From contig NZ_CP135916.1 of assembly GCF_032391395.1 (NCBI RefSeq), positions 2,232,001 to 2,296,000 on the forward strand: a stretch of 64,000 nt of DNA, in the 5' to 3' direction. Each line of letters opens with the position of its first letter. Position 1 is the first letter of the stretch. This stretch comes from Sphingomonas sp. Y38-1Y. GTDB lineage: Bacteria; Pseudomonadota; Alphaproteobacteria; Sphingomonadales; Sphingomonadaceae. Of this stretch, positions 1 through 8,129 are shown piece after piece. Made by a program: the position numbers and the translations under genes. The notes under the pieces were generated by a model. It made no database searches. It was given only the letters and a program-made list of their open reading frames with translations, and had not been told where the DNA came from.

Positions 1-147
1 ATCGGGTCGCCGACGAACACCTTCGGCCATGCGCGGCCCAGCGAAGGCGTCGTGTGCCTCTACAATCGGGGGCGGAAAGCGAACGAGTGCCACAGCCGCG
101 CCGAATGGCAGCGGATCGCCGACCGGATGGAGCCGGCCCGGCGCTGA
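1..147 (+). CDS. C-terminal fragment of a small protein, function unknown
   Basis: Frame 1 is open from the window edge to a TGA at 145-147 and encodes at least 48 residues ending in EPARR. The fragment contains two cysteines, in VVCLYN and NECHS, and the stretch CHSRAEWQRI. Similar cysteine-plus-AEW endings occur, from memory, in short secreted proteins of sphingomonads, but I cannot name a family. It converges on dapA, whose stop lies three bases downstream. The start and any signal peptide lie outside the window. Confidence 0.5.
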   Translation: MGSPTNTFGHARPSEGVVCLYNRGRKANECHSRAEWQRIADRMEPARR

Positions 148-150
148 CCG

Positions 151-1032
151 TCAGCCGATGCCCGCGTGGGCGAGCGCGGCATCGACCGCGCGCTTCGATG
201 CATCGGACGGCTCGGTCATCGGCAGGCGCAGCTCCGGCGAGAAGCCCGGACGGACCTTCGACAGCGCATTTTTGACCGGGCCGGGCGAGGCGTCACTAAA
301 CAGCGCCAGGTGAAGCGGGAACAGCTTGTCCTGAAGCTCCAGCGCTGCGGTGTAATCGCCGCGCGCGCAGGCGGCCTGGAAATCGGCACAGAGCCGCGGC
401 GCGACGTTGGCGGTCACCGACACGCAGCCGCTTCCCCCCATCGCCAGGAAGCCGAGCGCGGTGTCGTCGTTGCCCGACAGCTGGCAGAAATCCTCGCCGC
501 ACGCTGCGCGTTGCATCGACACGCGCGCCAGCACGCCCGTCGCATCCTTGACGCCGACGAACACGCCCGGGAAGTCGGCGACCAGCTGCCCCATCGTCTC
601 GACCGCGATGTCGGTCACGGTGCGCGCGGGAACGTTATAAAGGACGATCGGCAAGCCGCCCTCGGCCGCCAGTTTGGCGAAATGGGCATAGACGCCCGCC
701 TGATTGGGGCGGTTGTAATAGGGCGGCACCAGCAGCGCCGCGGCCGCGCCGGCCGCCTTTGCCGCGACCATGTGCTCCAGCGCGACCGACGTGTCGTTCG
801 ACCCGCAGCCGGCGATCACCGGCACCCGCCCGTTCGCCTGATCGATGCAGACGCCCAGAACGTGGTTGTGCTCGGCGATCGACATCGTCGCCGCCTCGCC
901 GGTCGTGCCGCAGGGGACGAGCGCGCTCGATCCCTCCTCGATCTGCCAGTCGATCAGGGCGCGAAACGTCGGTTCGTCGAAGCGGCCATCGCGGAACGGC
1001 GTGGCGAGCGCCGGAATCGAACCCGAGAACAT
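151..1032 (-). CDS. dapA: 4-hydroxy-tetrahydrodipicolinate synthase
   Basis: Condenses pyruvate with aspartate semialdehyde in the first committed step of the diaminopimelate/lysine pathway in the cytoplasm. The 293-residue product has the full TIM-barrel family pattern: GTTGE at residues 42-46 with the two conserved threonines, YNVPART with the catalytic tyrosine, and GVKDAT with the Schiff-base lysine. I chose the ATG at 1032 (MFSGSIPAL), because family members start just before the SIPALATPF strand; an upstream in-frame ATG at 1053 would add seven unconserved residues. It is divergent from the lytic transglycosylase, with about 70 bases for both promoters. Confidence 0.95.
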   Translation of the reverse strand: MFSGSIPALATPFRDGRFDEPTFRALIDWQIEEGSSALVPCGTTGEAATMSIAEHNHVLGVCIDQANGRVPVIAGCGSNDTSVALEHMVAAKAAGAAAALLVPPYYNRPNQAGVYAHFAKLAAEGGLPIVLYNVPARTVTDIAVETMGQLVADFPGVFVGVKDATGVLARVSMQRAACGEDFCQLSGNDDTALGFLAMGGSGCVSVTANVAPRLCADFQAACARGDYTAALELQDKLFPLHLALFSDASPGPVKNALSKVRPGFSPELRLPMTEPSDASKRAVDAALAHAGIG

Positions 1033-1103
1033 GCTGAGAAAACTGCCCGTCAAGAGGATTTTCGGGGGCGACAGATAGGGCCGGGGTGCATATCCTGTCC
1101 AGC

Positions 1104-3158
1104 ATGACGGGACTGTTTTCCAAAGTCATCCTGATCGGCGCCGGCGTTTCGGGTGCCGCCCTTACCGCGCAGACGATGGTGCAGCCCCTGCCCTCGTCGG
1201 TGCCGCAGGCGCGCCAGACCTGGCCGCCACGCGGCCTCGACCAGGTGCAGCCGACGCAGCCATCGTCGCAGACGGTCCAGCCGCTGCCGCAGCAGGTAAG
1301 CGATCCGCTCGTCACGACGATCGACGAATGGAAGCGGCTACAGCAATCCGATCGCTGGCCGTTCTTCGACTATGCCAACTTCCTCCTCGCGCATCCGGGC
1401 TGGCCGGGCGAGGCGGGACGGCGCCAGGCGGCGGAGGCGGTGCTCGACAGCGGCGCCAGCGCGCCGGCGCTCGTCATCCGCTTCTTCCAGCGGTTTCCGC
1501 CCGTGTCCGGCGCAGGCCGCACGCGCTTTGCCGAGGCGCTGGAGGTCAGCGGTCGGCGTGGCGAGGCGCAGGAGCAGGCGCGGCTCGCGTGGCGCGGCGG
1601 CGTGCTGCGCACCACCGATGAGGCCAAGCTCATCACCGGCTTCCCTGGCGCGATCGGCCCGGCCGATCACGACGCGCGGATGGACGCGCTGCTCTGGGCC
1701 GGCTCGACGAGCTCGGCGCAGCGCCAGCTGGCGCTCGTCTCACCCGGCCGGCGCGCGTTGTTCGCCGCCCGTCTGGCGTTCCGCACCGGCGCTGCCGATG
1801 CTGGGAGCCTAGACGCCGCGGTGTCCCCCGCTGATCGCGACGATGCCGGCTACATCGCCGACCGGGCGCAATGGCTGCGGAGTGGCGGGTCGAGCCCGGC
1901 CGCGCGCGCCTATCTCGCGCAATCCCGTCGCACGCTGACCGCACCGAGCGATGTCGAGGCGTGGTACGAAGTGCTGCTGACCAACGCGCGCGCCGCCGCG
2001 GCGGATCGGCAATATCAGCTCGCCTATGACATCGCGCGCCAGATCGACGATGCCTATCCGCCTGGCACGGACGTCTCGACGCGGCCCTATGGCGAGCGCG
2101 ACGACTATACCTCGCTCGCCTGGCTCGCGGGCCAGACCGCGCGCCGCAGCCTGGGCCGGGCGCGCGATGCGGCGAGCCTGTATGCCCGCTACGCCGGCGG
2201 CTCGCGCACGCCGCAGACGCAATCAAAGGGCTATTACTGGGCGGGCCGCGCGGCCGAGTCGGCGGGCGATTCCACGGCGGCGCAGGGCTATTACGCTCAG
2301 GCCGCACAGTGGCCCGATCTCTATTACGGCCAGCTCGCGGCCGAGCGGATGGGCCGCCCGATCCCCCGCGTGGCGCAGACGGCGCCGGCAGCGATCGATC
2401 CCGCGATCCGCGACGCGTTCTTCCGGCGCGAGGTGGTGCGGGCGGTGCGGCTGCTCGGCCAGCTTGGCCGCACCGCCGACCAGACGCTGTTCGTGCGTCA
2501 GATCGCCAACGACGCCAAGTCGGCCCCCGATCACGCGCTCGCCGCCGAGCTCGCCAGCCAGGTCAACCGACCCGATCTTCGCGTCATGGTCGGGCGCAGC
2601 GCCTCGCTCAACGGTCATGCCGCGCTGGTGAGCACGGGCTATCCCGTGCTGCCGACAACCGGCGCCGCGTCGGCCAACTTCACGATGGTCCATGCGATTA
2701 CGCGGCAGGAAAGCCAGTTCGACCGCAACGCCGTCAGCCGCGCGGGCGCGCGCGGGCTGATGCAGCTCATGCCAGGCACCGCGCGGGAACAGTCGGGCAA
2801 GCTCGGGCTCGGCTACAATCTGGCCGGGCTGACCGGCGATCCCGGCTACAACGTGCAGCTCGGCTCCGCCTATATCCAGCGGATGCTCGATTATTATGGC
2901 GGCAGCTATCCGCTCGCCGTCGCCGCCTACAATGCCGGGCCGGGCAACGTGAACAAGTGGCTGGCGGCGAACGGCGACCCGCGGCGCGGCGTCGACATCG
3001 TCGAGTGGGTCGAGGACATTCCGATCAGCGAGACGCGCAACTATGTCCAGCGCGTGCTCGAGAACGCGGTCGTTTATGACCTGCTCTATCCCGATCGCGC
3101 GCGATCGCGGGGGCCGGCGAACCTGTCCTTCTATCTCGGCAAGTCGCGTCCCGGCTGA
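1104..3158 (+). CDS. slt: Soluble lytic murein transglycosylase (Slt70 type)
   Basis: Cleaves the MurNAc-GlcNAc bond of peptidoglycan with formation of 1,6-anhydro ends; expected in the periplasm. The 684-residue protein begins with a hydrophobic segment (about residues 7-22, ILIGAGVSGAALTA) that looks like a signal peptide. A long alpha-helical middle follows, then a C-terminal SLT domain. The catalytic glutamate is in ITRQESQFD (about residue 536), followed by GLMQLMPGTA and AYNAGPGNVNKW, all typical of GH23. ATG 1104 is preferred over ATG 1086 because it puts the hydrophobic segment directly behind the N-terminus. greB follows five bases after the stop, suggesting co-transcription. Confidence 0.9.
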   Translation: MTGLFSKVILIGAGVSGAALTAQTMVQPLPSSVPQARQTWPPRGLDQVQPTQPSSQTVQPLPQQVSDPLVTTIDEWKRLQQSDRWPFFDYANFLLAHPGWPGEAGRRQAAEAVLDSGASAPALVIRFFQRFPPVSGAGRTRFAEALEVSGRRGEAQEQARLAWRGGVLRTTDEAKLITGFPGAIGPADHDARMDALLWAGSTSSAQRQLALVSPGRRALFAARLAFRTGAADAGSLDAAVSPADRDDAGYIADRAQWLRSGGSSPAARAYLAQSRRTLTAPSDVEAWYEVLLTNARAAAADRQYQLAYDIARQIDDAYPPGTDVSTRPYGERDDYTSLAWLAGQTARRSLGRARDAASLYARYAGGSRTPQTQSKGYYWAGRAAESAGDSTAAQGYYAQAAQWPDLYYGQLAAERMGRPIPRVAQTAPAAIDPAIRDAFFRREVVRAVRLLGQLGRTADQTLFVRQIANDAKSAPDHALAAELASQVNRPDLRVMVGRSASLNGHAALVSTGYPVLPTTGAASANFTMVHAITRQESQFDRNAVSRAGARGLMQLMPGTAREQSGKLGLGYNLAGLTGDPGYNVQLGSAYIQRMLDYYGGSYPLAVAAYNAGPGNVNKWLAANGDPRRGVDIVEWVEDIPISETRNYVQRVLENAVVYDLLYPDRARSRGPANLSFYLGKSRPG

Positions 3159-3162
3159 GCCC

Positions 3163-3648
3163 ATGGCCGATCGCCCGAACTACATCACGCCGGCCGGCTA
3201 TGCCGCGCTCAAGGCCGAGTACGACCAGTTGCTCGGCACCGAGCGGCCGGCGATCGTCGAGGTCGTCTCCTGGGCGGCGGGCAATGGCGACCGGTCGGAG
3301 AATGGCGACTATCTCTATGGCCGCAAGCGGATGCGGGAGATCGACCGGCGATTGGGCTTCCTCGCCCGCCGGATGAAGGCGGCGCGCGTCGTCGACCCGG
3401 CACAAGCCGAGGATCGCGGGCGCATCTTCTTCGGCGCGACGGTCACGATCGCCGACGAGGACGACAACCAGCGCACCGTGACGATCGTCGGCGACGACGA
3501 GGCGGATGCGAGCGCGGGCAAGATCGGCTGGAACGCCCCCCTCGCCCGCGCGCTCAAGGGCGCCGCATTGGGCGACCTGCGCACCGTCGAGCTGCCCGCG
3601 GGGCCGCGCGAATATGAGGTGCTCGCCGTCAGCTATCCGGCGAGCTGA
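3163..3648 (+). CDS. greB: Transcription elongation factor GreB
   Basis: Rescues backtracked RNA polymerase by stimulating transcript cleavage. The 161-residue protein has the N-terminal coiled-coil hairpin with the GreB-type signature GNGDRSENGDYLYGRKR (about residues 43-59), which holds the acidic tip residues. A C-terminal FKBP-like domain follows, with FFGATVTI and GWNAPLARAL. A longer upstream reading frame exists inside slt, but the ATG at 3163 matches the family N-terminus (ITPAGYAAL). It is four bases behind the slt stop and probably shares its transcript. Confidence 0.93.
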   Translation: MADRPNYITPAGYAALKAEYDQLLGTERPAIVEVVSWAAGNGDRSENGDYLYGRKRMREIDRRLGFLARRMKAARVVDPAQAEDRGRIFFGATVTIADEDDNQRTVTIVGDDEADASAGKIGWNAPLARALKGAALGDLRTVELPAGPREYEVLAVSYPAS

Positions 3649-3649
3649 A

Positions 3650-3674
3650 GGAACGGCCAAGCCGTCCAAGCGCT
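3650..3674 (+). promoter_or_regulatory. Candidate EcfG (general stress sigma) promoter
   Basis: GGAAC at 3650-3654, 16 bases, then CGCT at 3671-3674, ending 29 bases before the start codon at 3704. The alphaproteobacterial EcfG consensus, from memory, is GGAAC-N16/17-CGTT, so the -35 box is perfect and the -10 box has one mismatch. Same spacing and similar distance to the start codon as three other sites in this window. Confidence 0.4.
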
Positions 3675-3703
3675 TGATTCCTCTACACGAAGGAGAATGA
3701 GCG

Positions 3704-3922
3704 ATGGAACATCCCCGCACCGCCAGCGCCCGCGACCATGACGACAGCGCGATCATCGATGCTGCCGAGGATGCACCCGGCACGGTCGGCCGCGCGGGCG
3801 GCAACCTGGCCCGCGACGTCGGCACCCGCGACGAGCTTGCCAATATCGGCGATCCCGAGGGGCGCGAGGGCGTGGAAAAGCGCGATTCGATCGACCACGA
3901 TCAAAGCGACGGCAACCGCTAG
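3704..3922 (+). CDS. Small hydrophilic protein, possible stress protein
   Basis: Encodes 72 residues, very acidic and polar, with no cysteine, membrane segment or signal peptide; the centre is GRAGGNLARDVGTRDELANI. Similar short GGNLARDVGTRDEL-type proteins occur in sphingomonads as conserved hypotheticals, from memory; no function is known to me. A strong ribosome-binding site (AAGGAG) lies ten bases upstream, and a candidate EcfG promoter precedes it. The composition suggests an intrinsically disordered protein. It is monocistronic, with about 150 bases before the next gene in which I see nothing recognisable. Confidence 0.75.
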   Translation: MEHPRTASARDHDDSAIIDAAEDAPGTVGRAGGNLARDVGTRDELANIGDPEGREGVEKRDSIDHDQSDGNR

Positions 3923-4072
3923 TCATCTTCTCATCTGCGCAGGCGCACGGCTTCACTGCGACCAACTTCGCTAAGGCTGCGACCAGCCGCGGTCGCACCC
4001 CGCTACGCTGCGCCGCCGCAATGCTAGGCTTGGGCAGCCGTCATGACGGCAGGTTCAGGCGTAGGAAGAAGA

Positions 4073-4360
4073 ATGACGGTAATGGCAACGCAGCGATTGA
4101 TCGTGTCGGGACGCGTGCAAGGGGTCGGTTATCGCGATTATGCGGTGCGACAGGCCAAGGCGCTGGGCGTGACCGGGTGGGTACGCAACACGCGCGACGG
4201 CCGGGTCGAAATGCTGGCCTCGGGCGAGGACGATGCACTGGGCCGGTTCGTCGACGCCTGCCGCTCCGGCCCCACCCTCGCGCGCGTCGATGCGATCGAC
4301 GCACACCCGGGCGAGGAGGAACGCAGCGCCAAGGGCTTCACGAAGCGGTTCACGGCGTAA
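4073..4360 (+). CDS. Acylphosphatase
   Basis: Hydrolyses the carboxyl-phosphate bond of acylphosphates such as carbamoyl phosphate or 1,3-bisphosphoglycerate. The 95-residue product shows the whole family pattern: SGRVQGVGYRDY with the phosphate-binding loop and catalytic arginine, then GWVRNTRDGRVE with the catalytic asparagine. I took ATG 4073 (MTVMATQRL), which sits just behind an AGGAAGAAG stretch. ATG 4082 is also possible; the ATG at 4043 would add a tail not seen in the family. A repeat cluster follows the stop. Confidence 0.9.
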   Translation: MTVMATQRLIVSGRVQGVGYRDYAVRQAKALGVTGWVRNTRDGRVEMLASGEDDALGRFVDACRSGPTLARVDAIDAHPGEEERSAKGFTKRFTA

Positions 4361-4387
4361 CGACCGAATTGGGTCGCCAAGCCCAAC

Positions 4388-4455
4388 CCGTTCGTGCTGA
4401 GCCTGTCGAAGCATGTGTGCCCGGGCACGCCCTTCGACAAGCTCAGGGCAAACGG
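4388..4455. repeat. Family A palindromic intergenic repeat
   Basis: Imperfect inverted repeat whose arms read CCGTTCGTGCTGAGCCTGTC and, on the other side, CTTCGACAAGCTCAGG followed by AACGG. Copies of the same arms recur at 18217, 18391, 37692, 42079, 45652 and 58821. It lies between acylphosphatase and the acyl-CoA dehydrogenase stop and may serve as a bidirectional terminator. Confidence 0.85.
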
Positions 4456-4488
4456 CGGCGTGGCGAGGTCTAAAGCTTGTTCTTCGAT

Positions 4489-4569
4489 CGTCATCCCGGA
4501 CTTGGTCCGGGATCCCGCTTTCTTCTGAGACGAGAAGAAGCGGGACCCCGGCTCAAGGCCGGGGTGACG
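4489..4569. repeat. Family B palindromic intergenic repeat
   Basis: Two facing imperfect palindromes: CGTCATCCCGGACTTGGTCC with GGGATCCCGC, then GCGGGACCCCGG with GGCCGGGGTGACG. Relatives are at 20893, 35440, 37852, 45536 and 54243. Ends ten bases before the stop of the acyl-CoA dehydrogenase, so it is probably transcribed as its 3-prime end. Confidence 0.85.
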
Positions 4570-4579
4570 CAATTCTTAA

Positions 4580-6382
4580 TCAGGCGGCCATGAACAGTTC
4601 GGGGTCGAGCGCCATGATGCTCTCCGCCCCGCCCTCGATCTTGCGGCGGAGTGCGCCGGCATCGGGGAGGATCCGCTCGGCATAGAAGCGCGCGGTCACC
4701 AGCTTGGCGTTCAGGAACTTGGCGTCGCCCTCGCCCGCAGCGAGCAGGCCGGACGCGGCGCGCGCCATGCGCAGCCACATCAGCCCGGTCGCGACGATCC
4801 CCATCAGATGCATGTAGCTGTGTGCGCCCGCGCCGACATGCTCGGGGTTCTTCATGCCGTTCTGGAGGAACCACATCGTCGCCGCCTGTAGCTCGTTCAG
4901 CGCGCGCTCCAGACGTCCGACGAAGTCCGCAACCGCTTCCTCACCCTTTGCCGCCGCGATCTCGTCACCGACCAGCTTGAAGAAGGCCTGCACCGCGCGC
5001 CCGCCATTCTGGGCAAGCTTGCGGCCGACCAGGTCCATCGCCTGAACGCCGTTGGTGCCCTCATAGATTTGGGCAATGCGCGCATCGCGGACATATTGCT
5101 CCATCCCCCATTCGGCGATGTAGCCGTGGCCGCCATAGACCTGCTGCGCGGCGGTCGCGATGTCGTAGCCCTTGTCGGTGCCGTATCCCTTGATGACCGG
5201 GGTCAACAGGCCGATCAGGTCGTCGGCAAGCTGCCGCTCCGCTTCGTCCTGTGCCTTGTGCGATAGGTCGACCTGCATTGCGCCCCACAGGCACAGCGCG
5301 CGCAGGCCCTCTGTCAGCGCCTTGGCCTCCATCAGCATCCGACGCACGTCGGGATGAACGAACAGCGTGTCGGCCTTCTCGCCCGGCTCCTTGGCGCCGG
5401 TCAGCGCGCGGCCCTGGCGGCGATCGTGCGCGTACTGGACGGCGTTCTGGTACGCGACCTCGGCGACGCCCAGGCCCTGGAGCCCGACACCCAGCCGCGC
5501 CGCGTTCATCATGATGAACATCGCGGCGAGGCCCTTCATCTCCTCGCCGACCAGCCAGCCGGTCGCGCCGTCATAGTTCATGACGCAGGTCGAATTGCCG
5601 TGAATGCCCATCTTGTGCTCGATCGACCCGCAGGACAGCGCGTTGCGCTCCCCCAGCGATCCGTCCTCGTTCACCAGGAACTTGGGCACGACGAACAGGC
5701 TGATCCCCTTTGAGCTGTCGGGCGCGCCCGGCGTCTTGGCGAGGACCAGGTGGATGATGTTGTCGGTCAGGTCGTGCTCGCCCGATGAGATGAAGATCTT
5801 GGTGCCGGTGATCGCATAGCTGCCGTCGCCTTGCGGCTCGGCCTTCGTCTTGATGAGGCCGAGGTCGGTGCCGCAATGCGGCTCGGTCAGGTTCATCGTG
5901 CCGCCCCACTCGCCCGACACCATGCGCGGGACATAGAGCGCCTTCTGCTCGTCCGAGCCCTTGGCCAGCAGTGCCGCGATCGCGCCATGCGTCAGGCCCG
6001 GATACATCGCGAACGCCATGTTGGCGGAGATCATATACTCCTCGAACGCGGTCGAGACGGTGTGCGGCATCCCCTGCCCGCCGAACTGCTCGGGCGCGCC
6101 CAGCGTCATCCAGCCCGCCTCGCGCAGCTGGTCATAGGCGGCCTTGAACCCCTCCGGCGTGGTCACGCTGCCGTCGGGATGGCGGGTGCAACCCTGCTGG
6201 TCGCCGACCTGGTTGAGCGGGAACAAGACTTCCGCGACGAAGCGGCCGCCCTCCTCGAGCACGGCATCGACCATGTCCGCCGTCGCGTTCTCGAAGCCGG
6301 GCAGGTTGGCGCGCGATTGCAGCCCGACGACATGGTCGAGCACGAAGCGGGTGTCGCGGATGGGCGGGTTGTATTGCGGCAT
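4580..6382 (-). CDS. Acyl-CoA dehydrogenase, large (about 600 aa) type
   Basis: FAD-dependent alpha,beta-dehydrogenation of an acyl-CoA. The 600-residue length and the C-terminal extension match the subgroup that includes DmdC-like and long FadE-like enzymes; the true substrate cannot be read from sequence. Visible motifs are MNLTEPHCGTDLG and ITGTKIFISSGEHD in the flavin-binding middle and ARIAQIYEGTNGVQAMDL, with the expected catalytic glutamate, near residue 440. ATG 6382 (MPQYNPPIRD) is the family-like start; an upstream extension to 6505 would overlap the MerR gene. It lies ten bases behind the MerR regulator, so the two are one operon, probably for fatty or branched-chain acid breakdown. 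Confidence 0.9.
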   Translation of the reverse strand: MPQYNPPIRDTRFVLDHVVGLQSRANLPGFENATADMVDAVLEEGGRFVAEVLFPLNQVGDQQGCTRHPDGSVTTPEGFKAAYDQLREAGWMTLGAPEQFGGQGMPHTVSTAFEEYMISANMAFAMYPGLTHGAIAALLAKGSDEQKALYVPRMVSGEWGGTMNLTEPHCGTDLGLIKTKAEPQGDGSYAITGTKIFISSGEHDLTDNIIHLVLAKTPGAPDSSKGISLFVVPKFLVNEDGSLGERNALSCGSIEHKMGIHGNSTCVMNYDGATGWLVGEEMKGLAAMFIMMNAARLGVGLQGLGVAEVAYQNAVQYAHDRRQGRALTGAKEPGEKADTLFVHPDVRRMLMEAKALTEGLRALCLWGAMQVDLSHKAQDEAERQLADDLIGLLTPVIKGYGTDKGYDIATAAQQVYGGHGYIAEWGMEQYVRDARIAQIYEGTNGVQAMDLVGRKLAQNGGRAVQAFFKLVGDEIAAAKGEEAVADFVGRLERALNELQAATMWFLQNGMKNPEHVGAGAHSYMHLMGIVATGLMWLRMARAASGLLAAGEGDAKFLNAKLVTARFYAERILPDAGALRRKIEGGAESIMALDPELFMAA

Positions 6383-6392
6383 GGGGATCCTC

Positions 6393-6827
6393 TCAGGCGT
6401 TCTTATGGTCGCTCGCCGCCTCGACGATGGCGAGAAAGTCGTTGAGCTCGGCGATCGCGGCGTCGATGTCCTGCTTCTGCGCCTCCAGAAGCGCCACACG
6501 CGCACGGCACTTTTCGATCGTCACCTGCCGCTGGATGCGGCGGTCGTCGCCGATGTCGTACAGGTCGATCATCTCGCGAATGTCGGCCAGGCTGAAGCCG
6601 ACGCGCTTGCCACGCAGGATCCAGGCGAGCCGCGCGCGGTCGCGCTGCGAATAGATGCGCTGAAGCCCGCGCCGCTCGGGCGCGATCAGCCCCTCATCCT
6701 CGTAGAAGCGGAGCGCGCGCGGCGTGACGGAGAATTCGGCGCACAGATCGGAGATCGAGAAGGCGTCGCGGTCCTCCCGCGGGTCGATCGGCGCAAGCGC
6801 CTCATGCGTGGCGGCGGTGCTGAGCAT
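6393..6827 (-). CDS. MerR-family transcriptional regulator (LiuR-like)
   Basis: A 144-residue one-component regulator. The N-terminal winged helix (about residues 22-90) reads FSISDLCAEF, then TPRALRFYEDEGLI and RIYSQRDRARL. A coiled-coil dimerisation helix follows, rich in E, K and R (KCRARVALLEAQKQDID). No metal-binding cysteine cluster is present, so it fits the acyl-CoA-sensing MerR branch that controls branched-chain and fatty acid catabolism better than the metal sensors. It precedes the acyl-CoA dehydrogenase, and its own start codon lies 20 bases downstream of a palindromic operator. No clear ribosome-binding site is visible. Confidence 0.85.
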   Translation of the reverse strand: MLSTAATHEALAPIDPREDRDAFSISDLCAEFSVTPRALRFYEDEGLIAPERRGLQRIYSQRDRARLAWILRGKRVGFSLADIREMIDLYDIGDDRRIQRQVTIEKCRARVALLEAQKQDIDAAIAELNDFLAIVEAASDHKNA

Positions 6828-6846
6828 GGCACCGGTCTAGCTGACC

Positions 6847-6862
6847 TTGACGTAAACGTCAA
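6847..6862 (-). promoter_or_regulatory. MerR-type operator over the merR/acyl-CoA dehydrogenase promoter
   Basis: TTGACGTAAACGTCAA (plus strand) has perfect 7-base arms, TTGACGT and ACGTCAA, around two bases. It lies 20 bases upstream of the regulator start codon. On the minus strand the arm TTGACG can serve as a -35 box, with TAGACC 17 bases on as -10, placing transcription start at or next to the ATG. The motif resembles operators reported for LiuR-type MerR regulators. It also overlaps the stop codon of the upstream lipoprotein gene. Confidence 0.65.
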
Positions 6863-7362
6863 CTCGCGCAGACCGCCCGATCCCGGTGGTCGCGCAAGGC
6901 CGACGCTTCCGACGCACTCGCCGAAAGCCGCTCGACCGACACGGCCGACATCGAAGCGCGTGGCGAACAGAAGCGGGCGCAGCCGTCCGGTAGCCGCGCG
7001 GGAAACACGATCCGTTCGCCGTCGAACGCAGCATCGAAACGGCAGTCCCCCGTTGTGCCAAGCTCCACGGCGATCGCCTCGCTACGCCGTGTCGCCGTGC
7101 CCGCGGCGGCACAGGCGAGGCCGTCGCCATAGTCGCTGACGATGCCGATCCGCGCGCCGCCGCCGCGCTCTACGATACAGATACGATCGGTCGCGCGCGC
7201 ATAGAGGCCGGTGAGCGGCGCCTGTCCCGGATCGCCGACCAGCCCGCGTTCTCGCGCCGCCTCCTCAAGGCCCGCGTCGGTCGCCCCGCCCTCGCCCGCC
7301 GGCGTCCCGCCGCCGCACGCGCCGAGCAGCAGCGCCAGGCTAATCCAGCGCTTCGAGGCCAT
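6859..7362 (-). CDS. Putative lipoprotein, function unknown
   Basis: Encodes 167 residues starting with a short signal peptide and lipobox ending LLLGAC (Cys16), followed by a flexible [10 protein letters not shown] linker. The mature part has four further well-spaced cysteines ([25 protein letters not shown]), suggesting disulfides and a periplasmic or outer-membrane-anchored location. No family is recognised. The ATG at 7362 overlaps the end of hisI by 23 bases, so translation is probably coupled. Confidence 0.7.
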   Translation of the reverse strand: MASKRWISLALLLGACGGGTPAGEGGATDAGLEEAARERGLVGDPGQAPLTGLYARATDRICIVERGGGARIGIVSDYGDGLACAAAGTATRRSEAIAVELGTTGDCRFDAAFDGERIVFPARLPDGCARFCSPRASMSAVSVERLSASASEASALRDHRDRAVCAS

Positions 7363-7702
7363 GCTCGGTCACGCGGCGATAGAAGCAGCTTCGCGCGCCG
7401 GTGTGACAGGCAGGGCCGGCAGGCTCGCACAACAGCCAGATCGCGTCCTGGTCGCAGTCGATGCGGATGTCCCTGACGGCAAGCAGGTGCCCCGACGTCT
7501 CGCCCTTTTTCCACAGCCGCCCCCGACTGCGCGACCAGAAGGTCGCCTCTCGCGTCGCGATCGTCGCGGCGAGCGCATCGGCGTTCATATGCGCGAGCAT
7601 CAGCACCTCGCCGGTCGAGACATCGGTGGCCACCGCGGTCACGAGGCCGGCGGCGTCGTATCTGGGCTGGAGCGTCAGGCCGGTTTCACGGGGATCGGGC
7701 AT
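7340..7702 (-). CDS. hisI: Phosphoribosyl-AMP cyclohydrolase
   Basis: Third step of histidine synthesis, opening the adenine ring of PR-AMP. The 120-residue product is the stand-alone HisI form without a HisE domain. It carries the metal-binding pattern DCDQDA (about residue 82) and [10 protein letters not shown] (about residues 98-107), with three cysteines and one histidine in the expected order. MLAHMN and [16 protein letters not shown] are also family hallmarks. The lipoprotein gene overlaps its 3-prime end. Confidence 0.94.
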   Translation of the reverse strand: MPDPRETGLTLQPRYDAAGLVTAVATDVSTGEVLMLAHMNADALAATIATREATFWSRSRGRLWKKGETSGHLLAVRDIRIDCDQDAIWLLCEPAGPACHTGARSCFYRRVTEHGLEALD

Positions 7703-7733
7703 GGACCTGCGATAGCGGGCCGCACCCGCCGCC

Positions 7734-7994
7734 TCAATGCCCGCGGATCGCCTTCACCAGCTCGGCCTTGGACATCTTCGACCGGCCCTCGATGCCGATC
7801 TTCTTGGCCTCGGCATATAGGTCGGCCTTGCTGCGATCCTCCAGCTCGGTCGACTTGTGCTTAAGCGTGCCCGCCGCCTTGGCGTTGGCGATCCGTGCCG
7901 CCTTCTCCTTCGACGCGCCGTCGCGGCGCAGGTCCTCATAGAGCTTGTCGTCCTTCACCGAGCTGCCGTGATCCGCCGCCTTCTTTGCCGCCAT
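7734..7994 (-). CDS. Rho termination factor N-terminal-like small protein
   Basis: Encodes 86 residues, lysine- and alanine-rich. The first half ([19 protein letters not shown]) matches a small conserved domain found before Rho-N/SAP folds. The C-terminal part ([20 protein letters not shown]) resembles a helix-extended-loop-helix nucleic-acid-binding motif. Such proteins are common and poorly characterised in proteobacteria; a DNA- or RNA-binding stress role is an inference. A candidate EcfG promoter lies 24 bases upstream, and a GAGAGGAG ribosome-binding site precedes the ATG. Confidence 0.85.
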   Translation of the reverse strand: MAAKKAADHGSSVKDDKLYEDLRRDGASKEKAARIANAKAAGTLKHKSTELEDRSKADLYAEAKKIGIEGRSKMSKAELVKAIRGH

Positions 7995-8017
7995 CGCGCG
8001 TCTCCTCTCGGATCAGC

Positions 8018-8042
8018 AACGCAGCGTTTCCCCGCAGGCTCC
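8018..8042 (-). promoter_or_regulatory. Candidate EcfG (general stress sigma) promoter
   Basis: On the minus strand: GGAGC (8042-8038), 16 bases, CGTT (8021-8018). The -10 box is perfect and the -35 has one mismatch to GGAAC. It ends 24 bases before the start codon of the Rho-N-like gene. Confidence 0.4.
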
Positions 8043-8129
8043 CGTATCCAATGTGACAATGGGGCGACAAACGCGAACCGCGTGCCTATATGCCCGCCAA
8101 CGAGTCCCCATAGGGAAAGCACCGGGCGC

